Position numbers and translations under genes: made by a program. Shown piece after piece: positions 6,909 through 15,655 of a DNA stretch of 15,883 nucleotides. Below the pieces are notes generated by a model. The model did no database searches. It was not told where the DNA came from and worked only from the letters and a program-made list of their open reading frames with translations. The stretch is from CAYWMD01 sp964458575 (GTDB lineage Bacteria > Verrucomicrobiota > Verrucomicrobiia > Limisphaerales > JADLHS01), in NCBI GenBank assembly GCA_964458575.1, contig CAYWMD010000094.1, forward strand, positions 1-15,883. Reading direction: 5' to 3'. The number at the start of each line of letters is the position of its first letter. The stretch's first letter is position 1.

Positions 6909-9900
6909 ATGAGAGCGAGAACCCGGCTTGGCAGGTTCGACTTCCGCGCGGCGCTATTCGTTGCGCTGGCGTTGCCGTTGGCGAACCATTCCCAAGCGCA
7001 GCCGGCCATCACCAACCAACCCCAAAACCAGATCGTGCCGCTGGGTTACGACGTGACGTTTCGTGTGCGCGCGGATGGCACGCCGCCCTTGGCGTATCAA
7101 TGGAAATTTGGCAGCACGGCCATTGCCGACGCCACGAATTCCTGGCTGCGCTTGTGGAACGTCCAATTTACCAATGCCGGCGATTACTCGGTCAGCGTCA
7201 GCAATACTGCGGGGACGACACCCAGTTCCAACGCCACACTCGTCGTCACGCCGCCTGGCTCGACGCTCCGGTCAATTCCGGCGACGAATGTGGTGGATTT
7301 TGTCTATGACTCCGCGCGCGACGTCATCTACCTCACGACGGCGACGGCGATTCAACGGTATCATGTCGGCTCAAATATTTTTCTGACACCGATCGCCTGC
7401 GGCGTGAACCTTTACGGAATTGATCTTTCGCTGGACGGCAACACGCTCGTGGCGGCGGATTACTCGCGGGTGACGAACAAATGTGGCATCTGGGCGATAG
7501 ACCTCCCGACCGAAACCATCCAGGCGGTGAAGTATGACCCAGGATACGATGAAACCGGCACGATGTGGGTTGCGTTCGGCAATGACGGCGCCGTTCTGGC
7601 GACCTCGGACGTCACCAGTTATGGCATCGTCGCGCTGCGAAGGATTCATCCGGGATCGAATTACGTTTCCGATATTATTGCGGTGGAGGACGCCTCGTTC
7701 CTGGCCGCCAGCCCGGATGGCAGCACGATCGCAGTCACCGAGTGGCACAGCACGGCGTCCCGGGTGCTTCGCTATAATGTCGAGACGCAGGCAACTACGA
7801 TCGGCTCGACTGGCTGGGCTTGGGCCAACGAGTACCGCCCCGCCCTCAGCCCCGGCGGTGCGCAACTCGCCGCGCCGACGACGTACGGCGGAACGTTCAT
7901 CTTCGATCCGGCTTTCAATATCATCACCAACATCGCCGGACAGAATGGCGGCCTCATTTACCACCCGAGCAACAACATCGCATTCTTCGCCTGGAGCGGC
8001 TCGCGAGAAATCCGCGCGCTGGACACGGCCGCTTTCGAGGAGCTATGGCGTTACGATTTCGGGACCAATGTGCCCGCCAACACTTTCCTGCGCACCTCGC
8101 GCGATGGTTCGTTGATTCTTGCGATGATGGAAGGCGCGGTGCGATTACTCCGCTGGACCAACGCCGCCCCGGTCATCACGAATCAACCAACGAGCCGGAC
8201 CGTGTCGCCCGACAGCAATGTCACGTTCACGGTCGGTGCGGAAGGCCCGCCGCCCTTGCGTTACCAATGGCGCTTCCAGAACGAAGACGTTGAGGATGCG
8301 ACGAACGCGACGTTCTTCGTCAACAACGCACACGTCACGAACAACGGCATTTACTGTGTGGCAGTTTTGGGTCCGAACAGTTTCACGCTCAGTTCAAATG
8401 TCACGCTCATTGTCAACGGCGCGCCGTACGTTACGACGCAACCACAGGGCCAAACATTGCCCGCCGGGACCAACTGCTCTTTCAGCGCCGCTGCCGTCGG
8501 TCCCGGCCCGTTCAGCTACCGCTGGCAACTGTTCAGCACCAATCTCGTCGCGCCCGATACGAACGTTTTGTCGTTGACGAATCTTCAGGCCGGAAACGCC
8601 GGCGATTACGCGGTCGTCGTCAGCAACAAGTTCGGCTATGCGACCAGCGAAGTCGCGACGTTGGTGGTCATACCTACGCTGCCGTTCCTTACGCAACAAC
8701 CGCAAGGTTTCACCGGCCCCGCCGGCACCAACGTTACATTCACCGTGAGCGCGACTGGCACGGAGCCGTTTTCGTATCAATGGCTGTTCAACGGAACGAA
8801 CCTCCCCGGACGCACCGCCGCCACGCTGACCCTGACGAATATCCAGTCACCAAACATTGGCGATTACTCGGTCATCGTCAGCAACTCCGTCGGCACGAAC
8901 ACCAGCGACATCGCCACGCTGATCGTCACGGCGGCACCGCCAACTTTCATCGTCCAGCCGCAAAGCGTCGGCGCCACGCTCGGCGCGGAAGTCCTGTTTA
9001 ATGCAACCGCCGTCGGCACCGAACCGATCAACTATCAATGGCAATTCGGGAGCAGCGATTTCGCCGGCGCGACCGGGCCAAACCTCGTTTTCACAAATGT
9101 CGCTTACACCAACACCGGGAATTATGCAGCCGTGGCCACAAACGTTCTCGGCTCGGCCACCAGCACCGTCGCGACTTTGACGGTGACGCCGCCGCCGGGA
9201 TTTTTGTGGGCGCGCAGCGGTGGCGGCACCAGCAGCACGGAAGCGCGTTGCGTTGCAGCGGATGCGGCGGGCAATACTTTTGTTGCCGGCTATTTCCTGG
9301 AATCGGCCAACATCGGCGGTTCGAACATTGTCAGCGCGGGCAGCACGGACTTTTTTGTCGCCCGCTTCGACCCGGCAGGCCATCTCGTCTGGGTGCGGCA
9401 GGGTGGTGGTTCGGGGGGGGATCAGGCGTACGGCATCGCGGTGGATGGAGCCGGGAATGTTTTTGTCACCGGTTACATCTTCGGTGACGCGACGATTGGC
9501 ACCGCGTTTCTTCCCAGTCACGGCGGCTATGACGTGTTCCTCGCCCGCTACGACTTCGACGGCAACCTGATTTGGGCTACAAACGCGGGTGGCGTCAGTG
9601 CGGACCAGGCGTTTAAAGTCGCAGTGGACAACGCCACGAATGTTTACGTCACGGGGTCGTTTTCCAGTCTGGCGGAGTTCGGGGCGAACATCCTTTCATC
9701 CAGCGGCGTTGCCGATGTCTTCGTCGCGCGCTACGACGCTAACAACGGAAACTGCCTCTGGGCTCGCAAGGGAGGAAGTACGCACTCCGATCAAGGCCTG
9801 GGCGTGGCTTGCGACGGGAACGGAAATGTGTTGGTCACCGGAGAATTCGTCGGTCCCACGGCCAGTTTCGGTTCGATCAGCATTACGAACGCGAGTGTTG

Positions 9901-12900
9901 GCAGCGCGGACATTTTCATTGTGAAATACGACAGCGCCGGGAATGTGCTTTGGGCAAACCGGTGCGGAGGCACCGGCACCGATTCCCCGCAAGCCATCCG
10001 CACAGACGCGGCGGGAAGCATCTACGTTTTCGGCTACTACTTCATGCAGGCTTTATTTGAGAACGTCACACTCAACGGCGCCGGACAAACGGATGCGTTT
10101 CTCGCGAAATTCAACACCGCTGGGGCACTGCAATGGGTGACCTCCGTGGGCGGCACGAGCGCGGAGTATGGGCTCGGATTGGAACTGGACGCGGCGGGAA
10201 ACGCCTTCGCCACCGGCACTTTTTCCGGCCCCGCGGATTTCGGCGGATTCAGTCTCACCAATGGCGGCAGCACCGATGTGTTCGTCGCCATGTTCGCGCC
10301 CAACGGGACGGTGCGTTGGGCACTGAGGGCGGGCGGTAGTTCGTCCGATTACGGCAGGACTATCGCTGTAGACGGGCAAGGCAAAGTCTATATCGCCGGC
10401 TCATTTTACAGCTCATGCGCGTTCGGCCACCAGACGCTCACCGCCAGCGGCGGCCCCGATTTCTTTCTGGCGAAGCTCGCGGCATTTGACGCAGCTCAAC
10501 CGCCGGTGGTGACGGTGAATCTCTCCAACCAGACCGTTTTGGCCGGCGCGACCTTCACGCTGGCCGCTGGCTTCGAGAGCATTCAACCGGCTTGGTTTCA
10601 ATGGCAATTCCACGGTGTGGACCTCGCGGGCGCAACGAACGCCCTGCTCACCATCAGTAACGCCGCGGCAGCGCAAGCGGGTGACTACTCGCTCGTGTTG
10701 AGCAACGCCAACGGCGCGGTCACGAGCGCCGTCGCAACGGTGAGCGTAACCATTGAACCAGATTTCATTTGGGCATGGCGCGGTGGCGGCACGACGAACG
10801 ACACCGCACTGGCAACGGTCGTAGATGTATCTGGCAATGTGTATGCCGCGGGCTACTTCAGCGACACAGCGGACTTTGGAACAACGAACCTTGTGAGCAA
10901 CGGCGGCGAAGACATCTTCGTGGTAAAGTACAGTCCCATCGGCACGCCAGTGTGGGTCAAACAATTCGGCAGCGCGGGCAATGATCGCGCAACCGCACTC
11001 GCTGCGGTGCCGGGCGGCGGGGTGGCCGTTGGCGGCAACTATTCCGACACGCTCGTCATGGGCACGACCACGTTGACCAATGCCGGCGGTTCGGATGTTT
11101 TTCTCGCGCGGTTGGACGGAAACGGAAACGTGGCTTGGGCGGTGCGCGGCGGTGGCACCAACACTGATCTCGCGCGGGGCGTTGCCGTCAGTTCAATCGC
11201 CCAGCAGTTTTTCCTCACCGGCTCGCTCCAAACGAACGCGACTTTTGGCAGCAGCACCTTCAACGACGCGGCCACGAGCAACAAACTTTTCATCGTGAGC
11301 TACGACAGCGGCGGGAATTTTAACTGGGCTGCGAGCACGACCAGCACAGGGCCAAGCCAGGGTTGTGCCATTGCCGCCGATCCCGGGAATTTTGTTTACC
11401 TCGCCGGCACGTTCGGCGGCACGGCGAATTTCGGCGGCACGAGCCTCTCGACGACCGGTGCGCTGGCGGCTTTTGTCGCCAAGTATTCTTCCGGAGGAAA
11501 CATCACGTCCTGGGCGCGCCGGTATGGGGCAACGACGAATACCCCCGCGTTCAACCTTCTGGCCAACGGCATTGCGTTGGATACCAACTTCAATGTTTTT
11601 GTCACCGGCTCATTCCAAGGCGACGTGATGTTCCTCGCGACCAACAGCGCGAGCAGTTGGAACACAAATCAGCCGGATGCGTTCCTCCTCAAGTTCGACC
11701 GCAACGGCAACGCACAATGGGTGAGAACCATCAACGGGCCGGGCGCCGACGCGGGCAACAGCGTGAGCGTGGACCCGCTGGGCAACGCCTACGTGACGGG
11801 CACGTTCAGCAATCGTGCCCTGATCGGAAACACCACCCTCGCCGGCGTCGGGGGGCAGGAAATGTTCGTGGCGCTTTTCGATTCGCTGGGAACACTGGTG
11901 AAGGCGCGTCGGGCCGGCGGCGTGGCCGATGACGTGGGACAATCCGTGGCGACGGACGGGGCGGGCAACGTGTTCGTGGCGGGCGGGCATGGGACGCCTG
12001 CGGCGTTTGGGTCGAATATCCTGGCTACCGCCGGGGCGGCGGATGCATTTCTGACGCGGCTGCGTTTCTTCGGCGCGCAAACTCTGGCGCAAATCACCAC
12101 GCAACCGCGGAGTCAAACTGTTGTCCAGGGCAGCAACGCAACGCTTAACGCGGGGGTTGTGAGCGGACTGCCGGTGACTTATCGCTGGCGCTTCAACGGT
12201 ATGAACCTCACCGGTGCGACGACCAACTCCTTCACGCTCGTCAACGCGCAACTAACCAACGTCGGCGACTATACGGTGGTCGTGCAAAGCGGAGCCGGCG
12301 TGGTGACAAGCACGGTTGCGAAAGTGGCACTGGAGGTCTCGCCCGAATTTCTGTGGCTGCGACGCTCGGGCACCAACAGCGACGATCAGGCACTGGCCGT
12401 GGCTCTGGACGGCACGAACGCCGTGTACGTCGCCGGGCTGTTCACGGGAACGAATCCGAACTTTACCAATCTCACCAGTGCCGGCGGCACCGACATCTTT
12501 CTCGCCAAGTACGACCGTGAAGGGAATCTCCTGTGGGCCAAACGCGCCGGTGGGACGTTGAATGACGCGGCGCAGGCGCTCCGGGTGGACGGGGCGGGAA
12601 ATGTTCTCGTGGCGGGATATTTCTTCTCCGGCTCTGCGGTGTTTGATGGCATCACACTCACCAACAAATCCGCGCCCGTAGCAAGTTTTTCGGATTTGTT
12701 CCTCGCCAAGTACGATGCAACCGGCAACTTGCTCTGGGTGCGTCAAGGCGGCGGGACCACCAACCCGAACATTCTCAATCGCAACGACACCGCCACTGCC
12801 ATCACCACGGATGACGATGGCAATGCCTACGTTACGGGTTCATACCATTCGACGATGGACCTGAGCGGCGTGCAACTTGCCAACCTTAACTCGACCAATT

Positions 12901-14279
12901 TCTTTGTCGCCAAGTTCGACGGCGACGGGAACGTGTTGTGGGCGCGCACGACGACCGGAACGAATTCCTCGCAGGGCAGCGGCATTTGTGTGGACGCGGC
13001 CACGAATGTTTATGTCACTGGTTTCCTGATCGGCTCGTTGAATCTCGGCAGCGGTGTCCTCACCAACCTCAACAACGCGTTCCTGAATGCGACGGTGTTC
13101 ATTGCGAAGTACGATCGGGACGGGGGTTTGCAGTGGGCCAGGAAAGCGCCTGGCAGTGGCGCGGGTTACGGTCAAACGATCATCGCGGATGCGGTCGGTG
13201 CGGTTTACGCGACGTCCTACAAACGCGATTACGGGAGCGGCGTGTGCCTGACGAAATACGACAACAGCGGCAACGTGATCTGGTATCGCACTGCGGCGAT
13301 TTCGTGTTGCACCGGCGATTACACGTCGGCAGCGGGGCTGGCGCTCGATGCCTTCGGGAATCCAATCGTGGCTGGCTATGGCAACGGCAGTATTGAAGGC
13401 ATCACCAATTTCTTCGGTGGCGGGTACGTTTTGAAATATCGCAGCGACGGGACGGGCTATTGGTTCCAGCGTTGCGCGAGCGCGGCGGCCACCGGCACCG
13501 GCAGCGCCGCGGTGGTGGTGGATGCGGCCAACAATGCGTTCCTCGCGGGTCGTTTCACGGGCACGTCGTTTTTCGGCGCGACGAACAATCTGGTGAGCGC
13601 CGGGGGCAACGACGCGTTCCTCATCAGACTTGGATCGCTCCCGGTGGCTCTCTCGCAAACACCAACAAATTTGCTCGTGATTGCGAGTTCAAACGTCACC
13701 TTGGGATTAACAGTGACGGGCACAGGGCCATTCGCCTATCAATGGCAGTTCAACGGCACGAACATCGCGGGGGCCACGCAGAAATTGTTCACATTGAACA
13801 ATTTTACTTTCACCAACGCGGGTCGTTACTCGGTCGTGGTTCAAAATGCGGCCGGTTCGGTATCTGGTCAGGTGGCGGCGCTTGGATTTATTCCAGTGCT
13901 AAACGTCTCGCTCGCGGGCAACGATGTCGCTTTGAGTTGGGACGGGGAGTTCGTTCTACAATCCGCGACGAACGTCGCCGGGCCATACACTGACCTGAAG
14001 TCAGCCACGAGTCCGTTCACAAATCCCTTTGCGCAGGATGGTCCGCAGCGGTTTTTCCGCCTGCGTGTGGGTGATCCGGCGTTGACCGGCGTGCTGCTGC
14101 CGAATCAGTGGTTCTCGGTGGGCCTCACGGGCTCGCCGGGCCGCATTTACACGATCCAAGGCTCGACGAATCTTGTGAACTGGATGCCGTTGCAAGCCGA
14201 CGCGTCGCCGTTCACGTTGCAGGACTCAAATGCCGTGACGCTGCCGCAACGGTTTTATCGCGCCGTGTTGGCGCCCTGA
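6909..14279 (+). CDS. Giant secreted multidomain protein: Ig-like domains plus three seven-repeat SBBP propellers
   Basis: This 2456-residue exported protein has a signal peptide at 1-30 (hydrophobic RAALFVALALPLANHSQA, cut near Ala30). The order after that is: Ig-like domain (31-113); an irregular propeller-like region (117-419) with WD/YVTN-style lines such as DLSLDGNTLVAADYS and AASPDGSTIAVTEWHS; four Ig-like domains (421-760); SBBP propeller 1 (765-1194); Ig (1198-1281); propeller 2 (1286-1722); Ig (1725-1808); propeller 3 (1814-2243); Ig (2245-2327); and two related C-terminal modules (2330-2388 and 2399-2456). Ig units share YQWxFNGxxLxGAT ... NAGDYSVVVSN. SBBP repeats share GNVYVTGxFxG ... 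FGxxxLT ... DxFxAKYDxxGNxLWA. No catalytic motif, transmembrane anchor, LPXTG, or PEP-CTERM-like tripartite end is visible. A role in surface binding to polysaccharide or matrix is inferred from the architecture only. The ATG at 6909 directly precedes the signal peptide. Confidence 0.93.
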   Translation: MRARTRLGRFDFRAALFVALALPLANHSQAQPAITNQPQNQIVPLGYDVTFRVRADGTPPLAYQWKFGSTAIADATNSWLRLWNVQFTNAGDYSVSVSNTAGTTPSSNATLVVTPPGSTLRSIPATNVVDFVYDSARDVIYLTTATAIQRYHVGSNIFLTPIACGVNLYGIDLSLDGNTLVAADYSRVTNKCGIWAIDLPTETIQAVKYDPGYDETGTMWVAFGNDGAVLATSDVTSYGIVALRRIHPGSNYVSDIIAVEDASFLAASPDGSTIAVTEWHSTASRVLRYNVETQATTIGSTGWAWANEYRPALSPGGAQLAAPTTYGGTFIFDPAFNIITNIAGQNGGLIYHPSNNIAFFAWSGSREIRALDTAAFEELWRYDFGTNVPANTFLRTSRDGSLILAMMEGAVRLLRWTNAAPVITNQPTSRTVSPDSNVTFTVGAEGPPPLRYQWRFQNEDVEDATNATFFVNNAHVTNNGIYCVAVLGPNSFTLSSNVTLIVNGAPYVTTQPQGQTLPAGTNCSFSAAAVGPGPFSYRWQLFSTNLVAPDTNVLSLTNLQAGNAGDYAVVVSNKFGYATSEVATLVVIPTLPFLTQQPQGFTGPAGTNVTFTVSATGTEPFSYQWLFNGTNLPGRTAATLTLTNIQSPNIGDYSVIVSNSVGTNTSDIATLIVTAAPPTFIVQPQSVGATLGAEVLFNATAVGTEPINYQWQFGSSDFAGATGPNLVFTNVAYTNTGNYAAVATNVLGSATSTVATLTVTPPPGFLWARSGGGTSSTEARCVAADAAGNTFVAGYFLESANIGGSNIVSAGSTDFFVARFDPAGHLVWVRQGGGSGGDQAYGIAVDGAGNVFVTGYIFGDATIGTAFLPSHGGYDVFLARYDFDGNLIWATNAGGVSADQAFKVAVDNATNVYVTGSFSSLAEFGANILSSSGVADVFVARYDANNGNCLWARKGGSTHSDQGLGVACDGNGNVLVTGEFVGPTASFGSISITNASVGSADIFIVKYDSAGNVLWANRCGGTGTDSPQAIRTDAAGSIYVFGYYFMQALFENVTLNGAGQTDAFLAKFNTAGALQWVTSVGGTSAEYGLGLELDAAGNAFATGTFSGPADFGGFSLTNGGSTDVFVAMFAPNGTVRWALRAGGSSSDYGRTIAVDGQGKVYIAGSFYSSCAFGHQTLTASGGPDFFLAKLAAFDAAQPPVVTVNLSNQTVLAGATFTLAAGFESIQPAWFQWQFHGVDLAGATNALLTISNAAAAQAGDYSLVLSNANGAVTSAVATVSVTIEPDFIWAWRGGGTTNDTALATVVDVSGNVYAAGYFSDTADFGTTNLVSNGGEDIFVVKYSPIGTPVWVKQFGSAGNDRATALAAVPGGGVAVGGNYSDTLVMGTTTLTNAGGSDVFLARLDGNGNVAWAVRGGGTNTDLARGVAVSSIAQQFFLTGSLQTNATFGSSTFNDAATSNKLFIVSYDSGGNFNWAASTTSTGPSQGCAIAADPGNFVYLAGTFGGTANFGGTSLSTTGALAAFVAKYSSGGNITSWARRYGATTNTPAFNLLANGIALDTNFNVFVTGSFQGDVMFLATNSASSWNTNQPDAFLLKFDRNGNAQWVRTINGPGADAGNSVSVDPLGNAYVTGTFSNRALIGNTTLAGVGGQEMFVALFDSLGTLVKARRAGGVADDVGQSVATDGAGNVFVAGGHGTPAAFGSNILATAGAADAFLTRLRFFGAQTLAQITTQPRSQTVVQGSNATLNAGVVSGLPVTYRWRFNGMNLTGATTNSFTLVNAQLTNVGDYTVVVQSGAGVVTSTVAKVALEVSPEFLWLRRSGTNSDDQALAVALDGTNAVYVAGLFTGTNPNFTNLTSAGGTDIFLAKYDREGNLLWAKRAGGTLNDAAQALRVDGAGNVLVAGYFFSGSAVFDGITLTNKSAPVASFSDLFLAKYDATGNLLWVRQGGGTTNPNILNRNDTATAITTDDDGNAYVTGSYHSTMDLSGVQLANLNSTNFFVAKFDGDGNVLWARTTTGTNSSQGSGICVDAATNVYVTGFLIGSLNLGSGVLTNLNNAFLNATVFIAKYDRDGGLQWARKAPGSGAGYGQTIIADAVGAVYATSYKRDYGSGVCLTKYDNSGNVIWYRTAAISCCTGDYTSAAGLALDAFGNPIVAGYGNGSIEGITNFFGGGYVLKYRSDGTGYWFQRCASAAATGTGSAAVVVDAANNAFLAGRFTGTSFFGATNNLVSAGGNDAFLIRLGSLPVALSQTPTNLLVIASSNVTLGLTVTGTGPFAYQWQFNGTNIAGATQKLFTLNNFTFTNAGRYSVVVQNAAGSVSGQVAALGFIPVLNVSLAGNDVALSWDGEFVLQSATNVAGPYTDLKSATSPFTNPFAQDGPQRFFRLRVGDPALTGVLLPNQWFSVGLTGSPGRIYTIQGSTNLVNWMPLQADASPFTLQDSNAVTLPQRFYRAVLAP
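8169..9188 (+). repeat. Four tandem Ig-like domain repeats
   Basis: Residues 421-760 of the giant protein hold four consecutive units of about 85 residues. They begin near VITNQPTSRT, YVTTQPQGQT, FLTQQPQGFT and FIVQPQSVGA. Each carries a central Tyr-x-Trp (or Phe-Gln-Trp type) core and ends in a line like NxGDYSVIVSN followed by ATLIV. Parts are nearly identical at DNA level to the first Ig unit, for example GGCGATTACTCGGTC at both 7180 and 8861. This suggests spread by intragenic duplication. Confidence 0.8.
9201..10490 (+). repeat. SBBP beta-propeller 1: seven repeats
   Basis: I count seven units of about 60 residues in residues 765-1194. Each has a strand like VFVTGYIFG, then (D/G)xFxARYD, then a turn and a strand like LIWATNAGG. 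The domain starts with an orphan strand, FLWARSGGG, and the seventh unit lacks its matching last strand. That is the arrangement expected for a ring closed by the N-terminal strand. It contains an eight-G run at 9413-9420. Confidence 0.82.
10764..12074 (+). repeat. SBBP beta-propeller 2: seven repeats
   Basis: Residues 1286-1722 hold seven more units. They start with the orphan strand FIWAWRGGG and end with AFLTRLRFFG, so the closing pattern matches propeller 1. Units 3 and 5 are the most divergent (SNKLFIVSYDSGGNFNWAAS; unit 5 with an extra loop rich in Asn and Ser). The domain is 437 residues long, against 430 for each of its neighbours. Confidence 0.8.
12348..13637 (+). repeat. SBBP beta-propeller 3: seven repeats, two shortened
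   Basis: Residues 1814-2243 open with the orphan strand FLWLRRSGT and hold seven units. Units 5 and 6 are shortened (VYATSYKRDYGSGVCLTKYD; VAGYGNGSIEG ... YVLKYRSDG), losing most of the FGxxxLT hairpin. These two also carry Cys residues (GVCLTKYD, SCCTGDY, QRCAS) that are rare elsewhere in the protein. Unit 7 ends AFLIRLGS, again without the last strand, so the ring should still close. Confidence 0.78.
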
Positions 14280-14933
14280 CACTGGCCCGGCTGACAAATT
14301 TCCCGGCGCGCCGTCGTCCTGAACTGCAAACCCGCCGCCGCTGCGCAGCCAGATCATGAATAGGATGGCCTTTACATCGTCCTCGGATTTCACGTCCTTA
14401 AAGATCTGGTTTTGCAGGTTGGGACGGTATTCGCGATTGTGGTTGGAATTTTTAAGGTCAATGAACCGCGCCTTGCCCACGGACAGGTTCAACACGTCAA
14501 TCACCGGAAACTGAATCTTATCCCGCTGTCCCGAACCTTGCTTCGGTGATTTCCAGCGGAAGTTCGTGACGTTGGTCTGGCCCGTGTCATTCTTGACCAC
14601 GTTCAACTCAGCGACGTTCAAGCGCAACAGCGTGATGTGAAGTTTGCGCCCGGCCAGCGCGAAACGATCGTATTCGACATGCAATGTGGGAATGTCCAGA
14701 AATAACGTGCCGCCAAAATCCGGTGGGTTGTAGAGCTTGAAATTCTCGATGTCCACCACCGGCGAAAGGATCCCGGCAGAAAATTTTCCGATCTTCACAT
14801 CCATGCCGGTCTGGGCGCGGATTTGCCGTTGGACGAGCGACTTGAGAATCGCATCCTTGGACAACACCAGCGCGACAATCAGCGCGATCACCAGAAAGAC
14901 CACCCGGAAAATCCATTTGAAAAGCCATTTCAT
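14226..14933 (-). CDS. AsmA-like single-span membrane protein of unknown function
   Basis: This 235-residue protein has an N-terminal membrane helix (about residues 7-24, IFRVVFLVIALIVALVLS) after a Lys/Arg-containing start. It therefore probably sits in the inner membrane with its body in the periplasm. The following stretch (GMDVKIGKFSAGILSPVVDIENFKL, then YNPPDFGG) looks like the start of AsmA-type proteins, which are linked to outer-membrane lipid and protein traffic. It is much shorter than typical AsmA proteins, so that role is only inferred. The conserved-looking part ends near LFMIWLRSGG (residues 191-200). The last 35 residues are Gly/Pro/Arg-rich, and the final 18 or so codons overlap the 3' end of the convergent giant gene. 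This suggests a drifted stop codon or a frameshift near 14335. No Shine-Dalgarno sequence precedes the ATG. Confidence 0.68.
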   Translation of the reverse strand: MKWLFKWIFRVVFLVIALIVALVLSKDAILKSLVQRQIRAQTGMDVKIGKFSAGILSPVVDIENFKLYNPPDFGGTLFLDIPTLHVEYDRFALAGRKLHITLLRLNVAELNVVKNDTGQTNVTNFRWKSPKQGSGQRDKIQFPVIDVLNLSVGKARFIDLKNSNHNREYRPNLQNQIFKDVKSEDDVKAILFMIWLRSGGGFAVQDDGAPGNLSAGPVSGRQHGAIKPLRQRHGI

Positions 14934-14950
14934 TGCGTTCGATAAATCGT

Positions 14951-15046
14951 TGAAAAGGTTAAAACGTTATAACGCTGGCGCAAGGTTTACCGCGGCATCG
15001 GCCGTCCTGCCGTTTTAACGCTTCAACGTGTCAACGCTTTGACGAA
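14951..15046. repeat. AACG-rich repetitive intergenic spacer with inverted repeat
   Basis: This spacer between two - strand genes contains a 9-bp inverted repeat (GTTAAAACG 14958-14966 / CGTTTTAAC 15011-15019). On its right side there are also quasi-tandem AACG/CAACG units spaced about 9-10 bp apart (TTTTAACGC, TTCAACGTG, TCAACGC). It encodes nothing recognisable. It may be another extragenic repeat family or a binding region. I see no convincing promoter in it. Confidence 0.5.
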
Positions 15047-15655
15047 TCACAGTGCCACATCCTCCGGCCGTACTTCGAGACATTCATCGTGGTCTTCCCA
15101 AACGACGGCCGGGTAGTGGTCGAGTAGTTTGGAAACGATTTCGCGACCGGCGCGGGCCAACAGTTGCTCGGCTTCCTCCGCGGCTTTTTCATAAGCGCGG
15201 TCATAATTCCCGGCGCTCTTGCGCTGGCGATCGTCCCAGTGCGCCACGGCGTGAATCGGTTCGTACTGAGCGGCCCAAACTTCGAGATCGGCCCGCACGT
15301 CCGACGGGATGTCGTCGAAGGGCACAAGGGTTTCGTTGCAATGCTGGCAAATCAGTCCGGCATCGCGGACGTCGCGAGTGAGGAGCGGCAGCAGTGGCGC
15401 GCGGCAGCACGGCGATTCCGGGTAGGCGGCCGGCGGGGTGGCGAGGCGCTTGAGCCAGATCTGCCGTTCATGAGCGGCCTGTGCCGCGAGCCGGTAAGTG
15501 CCAAGCAACGGGTGCGAGGCCCGCCACGCCTTGGCTTCCAACTGGCCGAGCGTCTGGGCCAGCCAACGGGCGAGAGTCAGATCGTCAAATTCACGGAACG
15601 CCAGCCCGTATTCCTTCCACAGCAAATCCAATGGTTGATCTGACTCAAAAGCCAT
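15047..15655 (-). CDS. Hypothetical protein with a CC/CxxC zinc-ribbon-like motif
   Basis: I do not recognise this 202-residue protein. It is soluble, with no signal or membrane segment. The N-terminal 70 residues are helical and Leu/Ala-rich (LARWLAQTLGQLEAKAW). In the middle, SPCCRAPL (Cys83-Cys84) and LICQHCNETLV (Cys103, Cys106) form a likely four-Cys zinc-binding knuckle. The C-terminal part is an acidic, Ala/Glu-rich helical region (YEKAAEEAEQLLARAGREIV). The frame is open upstream to an ATG at 15811, but those 52 extra residues look non-coding and cover the intergenic region, so I chose the ATG at 15655. It lies 113 bp upstream of the AsmA-like gene on the same strand. Its function is unknown. 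Confidence 0.7.
   Translation of the reverse strand: MAFESDQPLDLLWKEYGLAFREFDDLTLARWLAQTLGQLEAKAWRASHPLLGTYRLAAQAAHERQIWLKRLATPPAAYPESPCCRAPLLPLLTRDVRDAGLICQHCNETLVPFDDIPSDVRADLEVWAAQYEPIHAVAHWDDRQRKSAGNYDRAYEKAAEEAEQLLARAGREIVSKLLDHYPAVVWEDHDECLEVRPEDVAL

Noticed and set aside
8847..9521. Long - strand open frames opposite the giant gene (also 11610-12251, 12840-13658 and 10413-10964).
   Set aside because: They are antisense shadows of a GC-rich repetitive gene: Arg/His/Ala-rich, with no domain or plausible start region, while the + strand frame has clear domains throughout.
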